A DNA stretch of 64,000 nt, from contig JACRQG010000039.1 in NCBI GenBank assembly GCA_016222805.1, forward strand, positions 1-64,000, written 5' to 3'. Each line of letters opens with the position of its first letter. The first letter of the stretch is position 1. Below are positions 50,602 through 58,541 of this stretch, in pieces. This stretch comes from Verrucomicrobiota bacterium (lineage in GTDB: Bacteria > Verrucomicrobiota > Verrucomicrobiia > Opitutales > Opitutaceae). A program made the position numbers and the translations under genes. The notes beneath the pieces were generated by a model. That model ran no database searches. It had not been told where the DNA came from and worked only from the letters and a program-made list of their open reading frames with translations.

Positions 50602-52626
50602 TCAGGGCTTCGTCGCCGCCGGCATCTCCACGACCTTCGCCGGTCCCACCCGGACGCTGCCTCCAGGGGGCGGCACGTACTTCTTCAGGAACCGATCGAC
50701 GGCGGTGAAGAACCCGATGCGCCGCTCTTCCATCCGAAACCCGTGGCCCTCCTCGTCCTCGATGATCATCTCGTAGGTCTTGCCCGCCTTCTTGAGGGCC
50801 CGCTCCATGTCGAAGCCGTGATCGATGTGCACGCGCACGTCATTCTTGCCGTAGGCCATCAGCACGGGAGCGACCACGCGGTCGGCGAAATGCACCGGCG
50901 AGATGTCGCGGATGCGCTTGCGGTCCGTGGCGTCGCCCAGGTTGCCGATGCGCGTGTGCCACCAGTACATGCGATCCGGCGGGGCCTCCTTGGGAATCCG
51001 GAGTTCGTAATTCGTCACTCCGAGGTAGTTGATGCCCGCGCAATAGAGTTCCGGGGAAAACGTCAGGCCGGCCATGGTGGCATAACCGCCATAGCTCGCC
51101 CCGCTGATGACCACCCGGCCCGGGTCGGCCACGCCCTGCGCAATGGCCCACCGCACCCCGTCCGAAAGATCATCCTGCATCTCCAGGCCCTGGCGCTTGA
51201 ACCCGGCCTGCTCATGGGCGCGCCCGTAGCCGCCGGAACCCCGGTAGTTGACCTGCAGGACCGCATAACCGCGACTGGCGTAAAACTGCACTTCATCATT
51301 GTACTGCCATTCGTCGCGGATGCCGTACGGCCCTCCGTGCGGGTGCAGAATCAACGGCAGGTTCTTCGGTTCCCGACCCGCCGGCAGCGTCAGATAGCCG
51401 TGAAGCATGAGACCGTCGCGGGCGGGAAATTTGACCGGACGCATCGGCGACATTTTCTCCGGATCGATCGCCGGCTTGATGGCGACGAGTTCACTCAGCT
51501 TCTGCCGTTTGCGGTCATAGAGGTAGTACACCCCGGGATCGCGATCGGAACTGGAGAAAAAGATGATCTTGGAGCCATCCTCCGCGAACTGCCGCGGGCG
51601 GTGCACCGTGTCCGGCAGGGAACCGGACATCTTCTTCTCCAGCTCCCGCATCTCGTCATCGATCCAGTGGAAGCGCGTGCGATCGGCAGCGTAGGAAAGC
51701 CCGACAATGCGACCTTTTGCCGGGTCAAAAATCGTCGATGGCGTGAAGGACATCGCCGCGACGGCGTTGGCGTCCACGACATCGTAGGTGTCGTCCTCCT
51801 TCACGAGATCCAGCTGCTGGCGGGCAGTGGTGTCATAGCGATAGATCGCCCGCGTCTTCCGACCCACATCCGACCAGATGAAAAGCGTGCGGTTGTCGCC
51901 GTCGAACGCGAGGGGCTCCCAGCCGGGCTGATCCATGTGGTGCTCGCCCAGCACGGTCCAATCGCGGCCCTTGGGTTCACGGTGCAGCACCCGGCGCACG
52001 GGGGTCTTTTCCACCACCGCGATGCGCACGTTCCCCTCGTGATCGCGGAGGTAATAGTGCACGTCGCCCGGCGCCTTGATGACGGTCGTCATTTCGCCGG
52101 TCTCGAGGTTCAGAGTCGCGACATCCGACCAGTCCCGGTAGGTGAGGTTGGCCAAGACGAGGACGTGCTTCGGGTCGCCCTTGATCCGGCCGAGCACGCT
52201 GCGAAACCGCACATTCACCTCCTGGGTGGTTTCGGCGAGCGAGTACCCGGAAGCGAGGACAACGGGCTTGGTGCCGTCGCGATTCACGGCGTAGAGCGCG
52301 TACGATTCGCGTCCGGCGTCGTCGACCCGGAAGAGGATCCGGTCGTCATTGGCCCAGAAGGGCTGCATCGCCTGGCGGTCCTTGAAACTGGTCAGGAGAT
52401 TCCTCGTTCCCTTCTCGAGGTCGATCACGAGGAGGTTCATCCGCCGCTCCCATGGCACGAGGCAGGCGATGTACTTGCCGTTGGGCGAAAAAGTCAGCGC
52501 GGTCATCGCCGGCGACTGGAAGAAAGTCTCCACCGGAGGTTCGGCGGGCGCGGCAGGCACCGCAGCGGAGAGAGACAGGACGAAACCACCGAAGGCAAAA
52601 CCCAGTGGCGCGAGGAAGGTTCTCAT
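50602..52626 (-). CDS. S9 family peptidase (prolyl oligopeptidase/acylaminoacyl type), secreted
   Basis: 674 residues from the ATG at 52626 with signal peptide LAPLGFAFGGFVLSLSAAVPA. An N-terminal beta-propeller (~30-410) is followed by an alpha/beta-hydrolase domain with nucleophile Ser in GASYGGYATMAG (~509), acid Asp in AYGKNDVRVHIDHG (~594) and His in EEGHGF (~625). The usual C-terminal end is extended by VRVGPAKVVEMPAATKP. It cuts short peptides after specific residues in the periplasm. It follows the receptor at 52720-55452 but is separated from it by a strong terminator 31 bases before its start. A paralogue lies at 55761. Confidence 0.92.
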   Translation of the reverse strand: MRTFLAPLGFAFGGFVLSLSAAVPAAPAEPPVETFFQSPAMTALTFSPNGKYIACLVPWERRMNLLVIDLEKGTRNLLTSFKDRQAMQPFWANDDRILFRVDDAGRESYALYAVNRDGTKPVVLASGYSLAETTQEVNVRFRSVLGRIKGDPKHVLVLANLTYRDWSDVATLNLETGEMTTVIKAPGDVHYYLRDHEGNVRIAVVEKTPVRRVLHREPKGRDWTVLGEHHMDQPGWEPLAFDGDNRTLFIWSDVGRKTRAIYRYDTTARQQLDLVKEDDTYDVVDANAVAAMSFTPSTIFDPAKGRIVGLSYAADRTRFHWIDDEMRELEKKMSGSLPDTVHRPRQFAEDGSKIIFFSSSDRDPGVYYLYDRKRQKLSELVAIKPAIDPEKMSPMRPVKFPARDGLMLHGYLTLPAGREPKNLPLILHPHGGPYGIRDEWQYNDEVQFYASRGYAVLQVNYRGSGGYGRAHEQAGFKRQGLEMQDDLSDGVRWAIAQGVADPGRVVISGASYGGYATMAGLTFSPELYCAGINYLGVTNYELRIPKEAPPDRMYWWHTRIGNLGDATDRKRIRDISPVHFADRVVAPVLMAYGKNDVRVHIDHGFDMERALKKAGKTYEMIIEDEEGHGFRMEERRIGFFTAVDRFLKKYVPPPGGSVRVGPAKVVEMPAATKP

Positions 52627-52656
52627 GGTGGACAAGACGGACGTTCTTACCTTGGG

Positions 52657-52692
52657 AAAAAAAAACGTGCCTCCCGCGGAGGGGAGGCACGT
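52657..52692 (-). terminator. Intrinsic terminator after TonB-dependent receptor gene
   Basis: On the minus strand: ACGTGCCTCCC, 6-nt loop, GGGAGGCACGT (perfect 11-bp stem), then eight T. It lies 27 bases after the receptor stop at 52720 and just before the S9 peptidase start at 52626. Confidence 0.9.
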
Positions 52693-52719
52693 TCGCAAAT
52701 CAGGCGTCGGAGCCGGAGA

Positions 52720-55452
52720 TCAGAACTCCTTCCGGACGCGCATGTAGATGAAGCGGCCGAGGGTGGCCGGGCCGGAGATGTTCGGCATGAAGCCGGTCGT
52801 CTCGCGGCCATTGATCGGCGGCCGGGTGTTCAGCAGGTTGGAGGCACCGAGCGTGATGGTGCTGCCCCAGAAGCCGGAGTAGCGCAGCTGGGCGGCAAGG
52901 ATGGTGAGCGGGTTCTCACCCCAACCCTGGGTCGTGTAGCCGTCGTTGTACCAGTGGTGGGTGTAGTCAGCCGTGAGCGAGGCGCCGTACTCCTTGTAGC
53001 TCCAGCCGGTGGACAGTGAGCCCTTCCAGCGCGGGTCGAAGTAGTAGCCCGCGTTGTTGAAGAAGCCCGCTCCGAGGCCGGAGTCCGAGCCGCGCTTGAT
53101 GATCTGGGTCGCCATGCCCGAGACGGTGTAGGTGCCGGTGCGGGTGTTGCGCAGCGTATACCGGAATCCGTAATCGAGGCCGCGGTAGATCTGGTAGGCC
53201 GCCGGGTTGTTGGCCGGGACGGTCTCGATCCGCAGGATCGGGCCCGGGTTGCCGAGGGTGTTGTCGCGGATGATGGCGTTCGGGAACTGGGCCATGCCAT
53301 TCGCCGTGAGGAGGTACGTGGTCGACGGCGAAACGATGAACTGGTTCAGGCGGATGTCGAAGTAGTCGACGCTGAGCGAGAGGTTGCGCAGCTTCGGGAA
53401 CTCGATCACCCCGCCGACATACTTCACCTTGCCGTATTCCGGGAGGAGGTTCGGGTTGCCGCCCGACACGTTGCGCAGCTGGGTCGGGGGATCCTGCGGC
53501 CGCAGCGGATCCTGCAGCACCGTCGAGGTGAACGAGACCGTCTGCGAGGCGTAGAGCAGGCCGAGCGGGGGAGCCTGGAAGGACTCGGAGTAGGAACCGC
53601 GCAGCACCAGGTTGACATAACGGGTGTCGGGCAGGCGGACCTTCAGGCCGTACTTCGGCTTGGTGGTGTTGCCGAAGTCGCTGTAGTGCTCGTGCCGGCC
53701 AGCCAACTGGACTTCCGCCGAGCCGAACTCGCGCGACTTGTACACCGGGGCGGTCACTTCGACGTACTGCGAAGAAACCGTGCGCTTGCCGGAAAGCGGG
53801 CTGCCGCCGCCGGAACCGAGGTAGGCGGCCGTGTCCGGATCCACCTTCTGCTTCTCGTTGCGCATTTCCAGGCCAGCGGCGAGACCGATGGCGCCCGCAG
53901 GGAGGTCGTAGAGCTTGCCGGTGATGCTGGCATCCCAGCTCAGGGCATCCGCCCGGCTGGTGCTGGGCGAGACCGTCGTGAGACCGGCGATGACCGCCGG
54001 CTCGGACGGGCCGAAGGGATTGAACGCCGTGGCCCGCGTCGTGCCGTTGAGGGCTGCCTGCAGGGTGGTGGCGCGGATGGCGTTGCGCGAGACGGTCGCC
54101 ACATTGCTGTAGCCCGAGCTGACGCCGCTCTCCCAGTCCCACTTGCCGAGCAGGGTGCCCTTCACGCCGAGGAGGAGGTTGGCGGACGTGGATTCGGTGT
54201 CGAACTTGCGCACCGGGATGAAGGTGGCCCGCGTGGTCAGGGTCGTGAGCGGGATGCCGAAGGGATTGTACGGGTTGTTGGCAGGCAGCACGAGGCCTTC
54301 CGTGGAGAAGGTGATCGGCACCGGCGTGAACGCGTAGTAGGTCGAGTTCTTCGAGTACATGATCTCGCCGAAGACCTTCAGTTGGTCGGAGAACTCGTGC
54401 TCAAACGTGGTGTAGTTGCTGATGTAGTCGTAGGCCGGGTAGATCTGGTAGGTCTCGGAGAAGTTGTAGCGGTTCTCGTTCCCGAGGAGGACGGCATTCG
54501 CGTTGGCCGGATTGGCCGGGGCGGGCACAAACTGCGACAGCGTCGGGTTCGCGGTCTTCACGCCATCCTTGATGACGTAGGTCCAGCTGCTGGCGGTCGT
54601 GGCGGTGGCCGGGAACGGCAGGCCGATGGCGGCGGCCTGGGCCCGCGTCAGCGTGAGGGGTGCCGGGAACGACGCCGTGGAGTTCAGGTTCGCGCCCTTG
54701 TTGGTGCCGAGATAGCTGAAGTCCGTCGTGGTCACGTCGTAATCGCGCAGGAAGTTCGAGTTCGCCATCTTGGCGTCGAACGCCGTCATGATCTTGGTCT
54801 TCCCGGTGCCAGCACCAGCGACCACGCTCGCCTGCAGCACGCCGGTGTCGCCACCGGAGCCTTTCAGGGTGTTTCCGTAGTACATGCTCGTGGCCAAGCC
54901 GCTGAAGTTCTTCTTCAGCTTCACATTCAGCACGCCGGTAATGGCGTCGGAACCGTAAAGCGCGGACGCGCCGTCCTTGAGGAACTCGACGCCCTCGATG
55001 GCGGCGGCCGGCAGGCTGTTGAAGTCGAACACCTGGCGCGTGCCCGAGTTCGGGCTGACGAGACCGTAAGGAACGGCACGACGACCGTTCACCAGGGTCA
55101 GGAAACGCTGGGCGCCGAGGCCGCGAAGGTTGGTGGTGGCGGCACCGCGCTGAAAGCTCGCCGTCTGGAAGATCGCGTTGGAGGTGCCGGAGTTGAACGG
55201 CAGGCTCTGCATGAAGTCGCCGATGTTGGTGAAGCCCTTGGCCTCAATGTCCTGGACCGTGAAGGTCTCGACCGGCGCGGGTGTTTCGTAGTCGAGGCGC
55301 TTGATGCGCGACCCCGTGACTTCGAACTTCTCGAGTTTTTGGGCTTCCTGCTTCGAAGCATCGGTCTGTGCCGGAAGCACACCGATCGCCAACGACGCAA
55401 GGAGACCCAGACGCGCAGCCGCACGCGCGGCTGCAAGCAGCGGTTTGTTCAT
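52720..55452 (-). CDS. TonB-dependent receptor
   Basis: 910 residues from the ATG at 55452 with signal peptide RLGLLASLAIGVLPAQT. The LEKFEVTGSRIKRL motif, then a plug with TVQDIEAKGFTNIGDFMQSL, ATTNLRGLGAQRFLTLVNGR, IEGVEFLKDGASALYGSDA, TGVLNVKLKK, precede a long barrel ending RVRKEF. The C-terminal aromatic residue supports outer-membrane insertion. The ligand is unknown. The 5' leader is A/C-rich with no SD (ends AACACAACAAACCAACT). A strong terminator follows. It is divergent from the S9 peptidase at 55761. Confidence 0.93.
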   Translation of the reverse strand: MNKPLLAAARAAARLGLLASLAIGVLPAQTDASKQEAQKLEKFEVTGSRIKRLDYETPAPVETFTVQDIEAKGFTNIGDFMQSLPFNSGTSNAIFQTASFQRGAATTNLRGLGAQRFLTLVNGRRAVPYGLVSPNSGTRQVFDFNSLPAAAIEGVEFLKDGASALYGSDAITGVLNVKLKKNFSGLATSMYYGNTLKGSGGDTGVLQASVVAGAGTGKTKIMTAFDAKMANSNFLRDYDVTTTDFSYLGTNKGANLNSTASFPAPLTLTRAQAAAIGLPFPATATTASSWTYVIKDGVKTANPTLSQFVPAPANPANANAVLLGNENRYNFSETYQIYPAYDYISNYTTFEHEFSDQLKVFGEIMYSKNSTYYAFTPVPITFSTEGLVLPANNPYNPFGIPLTTLTTRATFIPVRKFDTESTSANLLLGVKGTLLGKWDWESGVSSGYSNVATVSRNAIRATTLQAALNGTTRATAFNPFGPSEPAVIAGLTTVSPSTSRADALSWDASITGKLYDLPAGAIGLAAGLEMRNEKQKVDPDTAAYLGSGGGSPLSGKRTVSSQYVEVTAPVYKSREFGSAEVQLAGRHEHYSDFGNTTKPKYGLKVRLPDTRYVNLVLRGSYSESFQAPPLGLLYASQTVSFTSTVLQDPLRPQDPPTQLRNVSGGNPNLLPEYGKVKYVGGVIEFPKLRNLSLSVDYFDIRLNQFIVSPSTTYLLTANGMAQFPNAIIRDNTLGNPGPILRIETVPANNPAAYQIYRGLDYGFRYTLRNTRTGTYTVSGMATQIIKRGSDSGLGAGFFNNAGYYFDPRWKGSLSTGWSYKEYGASLTADYTHHWYNDGYTTQGWGENPLTILAAQLRYSGFWGSTITLGASNLLNTRPPINGRETTGFMPNISGPATLGRFIYMRVRKEF

Positions 55453-55760
55453 AGTTGGTTTGTTGTGTTAGGAATGTCCACCATTCGGCTTGGGACCGGA
55501 CGGCGTTGTGATGACCCTTTATGACACAGAAACCGCCCCGCGATTGGCAATGCCGAATTCCGGCCGGAGCGGAACTTGCCGGAGTGCAGGTCAGCCTTCG
55601 GCCGAAGCAGGGCGGGCAGCCGGTTTTACCTTTGGTGCGACATCCGCGGCGGGAAGCTGTGATGCCACCAGCGGAGATGCCGGAAGACGGTCGGGCGAGC
55701 CTCGCTTGAGCCGGTGACTTGCGCGGGACGGGGCAGGCGACAAAGTGGAACCCCCATTCC
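55453..55760. other. Divergent control region between receptor and S9 peptidase
   Basis: 308 bases with no gene. The receptor side contains an A/T-richer segment (TGTGTCATAAAGGG on the minus strand) that could hold a promoter, and an A/C-rich SD-less 5' leader. No clear operator palindrome or hairpin was identified. Confidence 0.5.
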
Positions 55761-57812
55761 ATGATCCCCTTCCTCCGAATGCGACTCGCGGCTGGCGCCG
55801 TCCTCCCTTGGGCGGTGACCGGCCTGCTGTCGTGGTCAGCGGCAACCGCCGCCACGCCGACCTCGCCGCCACCGCCCACGATCGAGCAACTGTTCGGGCT
55901 GCCGCAGGTGCGCCAGCCCAGGGTCTCGCCCGACGGTCGTCGCATCGCCTTCCTCTTCCCCCACGAAAAGAAGCTGGCGCTGGGCGTCTTCGATCGTTCC
56001 AGCGGCGAGTCGAACATGGTCCTCCGCGGGGAGGACGAAAGCATCTTCTCGTTCTTCTGGAAGGGCCCGGAGAGAATCGTCTTCCTGGCCGATGTCGCCG
56101 GCAACGAGTCGTTCTTCATTGGCGCGACCGACCTGACCGGCCGCAAGGTGCTGCGCCTGGCCGAATCGCAGCGGCTGGAGGACAACCTCGTCGGGACGTT
56201 TGCCACCATCGTCGACGAACTGCGCGCCGATCCCGCAAGGATCGTGGTGGCCGGTTATTTCACCGACAACGTGGAGAACGCGCTCTACCTCGGCGGTTCG
56301 GCCGTGGTCACCCGGCTAAACGTGCAGAACCGCGCCCGATCCACGGTCTTCGAATTCCGGGACAGCGATCGCACCGTGCGCCTCGTCGCCGACAACACCG
56401 GCGCCCTGCGCGTGCGGGGCCGCCTGGTGGGCCGCGAGATCCTCTGGGAGCATCGGCCCAACGATGGCGACTCATTCAGGGAAATCGCCCGCCACGCCTA
56501 TCATGGCTACCAGGAAGACTGGCAGCCGCTGGCCTTTGCCGCCGACAATGTCACGTTGTGGATGATCTCCCGCCAGCGGCACGACCAGGGAGCACTGTTC
56601 GCCTACAACACCAAGACCGGCCAGCTCGGGGAACCTCTTTTCGTTCCCCCGGCGGGCGAACTCGATGACGACCTTGTCACCACGCCGGATCGGAAGCGGC
56701 TGCTCGGAATCGCGTACGAAACAGACCGGCGACACTACCATTGGTTCGATGCGGATCGCGCGGCCCTGATGGCCAAGCTGGAAAATACGTTTGCCGGGTC
56801 GGAGGTGCGCATCACCAGCCAGTCCGATGATCAAAACGTCAAGTTGATCTGGGTCGCCCATGATCGTGAACCCGGGACCTACTTCGTGCTCGACGAAAAG
56901 GCCGGCTCCCTCGCGCTCTTCAAACGCTCGCGCAACCTCGATCCCGCGCAACTGCAACCCCGCCGGCCGATCCAGTATCAGGCGCGGGACGGTGTCACGA
57001 TTCACGGGTATCTGACCCTGCCCGCAGGTGCCACCGGGCGGCGGGTGCCCTTGGTGGTCCATCCGCACGGCGGCCCCTTTGGGGTGCGGGACTCCTGGGG
57101 TTTCGACGCCGACGCGCAATTCCTCGCCTCACGGGGCTATGCCGTCCTTCAGCCCAACTACCGCGGATCCGGGGGCTACGGCCGCGCCTTCCTGGACAAG
57201 GGACGGCACCAATGGGGCCGGGCGATGCAGGACGACCTGAGTGACGGCGTGAAATGGGCGATCGCGGAAGGCCTTGCCGATCCGGCACGCGTGGCGATCT
57301 ACGGGGCGAGCTACGGCGGCTACGCCACCCTCGCCGGTCTCACCCTCACGCCCGAACTCTACTGCTGCGGGGTCAACTACGTGGGCGCCTCCGACCTCGA
57401 AATCACCTTCAAGCACCGGGGCGACGACGCCTATATCAAGCCTGGCGACTTCAATTACCAGACGGAGTGGGTCGGACCCTCCGCCGACTATCGGGCAGCC
57501 ACCTCCCCCATCAATCTGGTGGAACGGATTCGCGTCCCCACGCTGCACGCCTACGGCGAAAAAGATCCGCGGGTGAAGATCGATCACTGGACGCGCCTGG
57601 AGGCCCAATTGAAGAAGCACGGCAAACCGTACGAATCGGTGGCGCAGCGGAAGCAGGGCCACGGCTTCCGGGATGAAAAGGCCTCCGTCGGTTTCTACGG
57701 ACAGCTCGATGAGTTTCTCGCCACCCACCTCGCGCCCGCCGGCCAGGTGAAGATTGGGCGGGAGAAAGTGATCGAAATGCCTGCGGCGCCGGGTGCGGGG
57801 CAGCCGAAATAG
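55761..57812 (+). CDS. S9 family peptidase, secreted (paralogue of 50602 gene)
   Basis: 683 residues from the ATG at 55761 with signal peptide AGAVLPWAVTGLLSWSAATA. The N-terminal propeller region is followed by the hydrolase domain with HPHGGPFGVRDSW, nucleophile Ser in GASYGGYATLAG (~517), Asp in YGEKDPRVKIDHW (~600) and His in KQGHGFRDEK (~633). The C-terminal tail VKIGREKVIEMPAAPG mirrors the paralogue's KVVEMPAA tail. It is probably a periplasmic oligopeptidase working on peptides imported by the nearby receptors. It starts 308 bases from the divergent receptor. Confidence 0.92.
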   Translation: MIPFLRMRLAAGAVLPWAVTGLLSWSAATAATPTSPPPPTIEQLFGLPQVRQPRVSPDGRRIAFLFPHEKKLALGVFDRSSGESNMVLRGEDESIFSFFWKGPERIVFLADVAGNESFFIGATDLTGRKVLRLAESQRLEDNLVGTFATIVDELRADPARIVVAGYFTDNVENALYLGGSAVVTRLNVQNRARSTVFEFRDSDRTVRLVADNTGALRVRGRLVGREILWEHRPNDGDSFREIARHAYHGYQEDWQPLAFAADNVTLWMISRQRHDQGALFAYNTKTGQLGEPLFVPPAGELDDDLVTTPDRKRLLGIAYETDRRHYHWFDADRAALMAKLENTFAGSEVRITSQSDDQNVKLIWVAHDREPGTYFVLDEKAGSLALFKRSRNLDPAQLQPRRPIQYQARDGVTIHGYLTLPAGATGRRVPLVVHPHGGPFGVRDSWGFDADAQFLASRGYAVLQPNYRGSGGYGRAFLDKGRHQWGRAMQDDLSDGVKWAIAEGLADPARVAIYGASYGGYATLAGLTLTPELYCCGVNYVGASDLEITFKHRGDDAYIKPGDFNYQTEWVGPSADYRAATSPINLVERIRVPTLHAYGEKDPRVKIDHWTRLEAQLKKHGKPYESVAQRKQGHGFRDEKASVGFYGQLDEFLATHLAPAGQVKIGREKVIEMPAAPGAGQPK

Positions 57813-57829
57813 CCGCTTGGCCGGCCCGC

Positions 57830-58435
57830 TTACTGCAGCCGCTTCACTGTGATCCAGGCGCCTCCGTAGCGAAGGCGCCAGTAGCCGTTGCGCGACTGAT
57901 AGATCTCCACCTCCGCGTTCGCGACCACCGGCATCTCATTGGACTCCGAGCCGACCTGCTTCCAGACCTGCCCGTTTTCGAGGGGAAAATAGGTACCGCC
58001 GCTCCATCCGCGGAACGGTCCGACGACCCGGGCGGTGAAGCGCTCAATCTTGTCGTCCTCCTGCTTGCGCTTGAACGCCTCCAGCGTGCGGGCAATCACC
58101 CCGGGCTCCTGCTTCTTCTGGTATTCGACCACGGCAGACTTGGCCGCCGTCGCCGCCTTCTGCTCCGCGAGCTGCGCCTTCTTCTCGGCCGCCTGCACCT
58201 TTTCCGCGCTCTGCTGCTCGACCTGTTGCACCGCCTGGCGCACCGCCACGGTGGTCTCGCCCCGGGCGTAGGCGCCGATCGCCGCATCCAGATCGGCCAG
58301 CTGGGCCGCCGACAGTCCCTTCAGTCCAAGTCGCTCGAGCTGTTCCGCGGTCAGAGTCTGCGAAAACGGCCGGGACGGCTCCGCGGCGCGGACCGCCAGG
58401 ACGGCCAGGAATAGAGTCAACAGGATCGCACGCAT
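57830..58435 (-). CDS. Secreted coiled-coil protein of unknown function
   Basis: 201 residues with signal peptide ILLTLFLAVLAVRA. A helical N-terminal half (LTAEQLERLGLKGLSAAQLADLDAAIGAY) runs into an Ala/Gln/Lys-rich coiled coil (~65-105, QQVEQQSAEKVQAAEKKAQL). It ends in a small beta domain (TARVVGPFRGWSGG, VVANAEVEIYQSRNGYWRLR) with an SH3-like feel. I do not recognise the family. It is probably periplasmic. It lies on the same strand as the receptor gene upstream, but a strong terminator lies 43 bases before its start. Confidence 0.75.
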   Translation of the reverse strand: MRAILLTLFLAVLAVRAAEPSRPFSQTLTAEQLERLGLKGLSAAQLADLDAAIGAYARGETTVAVRQAVQQVEQQSAEKVQAAEKKAQLAEQKAATAAKSAVVEYQKKQEPGVIARTLEAFKRKQEDDKIERFTARVVGPFRGWSGGTYFPLENGQVWKQVGSESNEMPVVANAEVEIYQSRNGYWRLRYGGAWITVKRLQ

Positions 58436-58477
58436 GGCGCCGGAAAATGCGGCGGCGGGCGGCGCCCGGCGAGTGCG

Positions 58478-58511
58478 AAAAAAAAAGCCCGCCGCGGTGA
58501 GGCGGCGGGCT
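58478..58511 (-). terminator. Intrinsic terminator after TonB-dependent receptor gene
   Basis: On the minus strand: AGCCCGCCGC, 6-nt loop, GCGGCGGGCT (perfect 10-bp stem), then nine T (one shared with the stem). It lies 30 bases after the receptor stop at 58542. Confidence 0.9.
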
Positions 58512-58541
58512 GGACTAAATCGATGAACGCTGGAGTTCCGC

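Noticed and set aside
49912-53019. Long plus-strand open frame crossing three minus-strand genes
   Set aside because: It spans a receptor, an S9 peptidase and a terminator hairpin, all on the opposite strand; no start signal or domain supports it.
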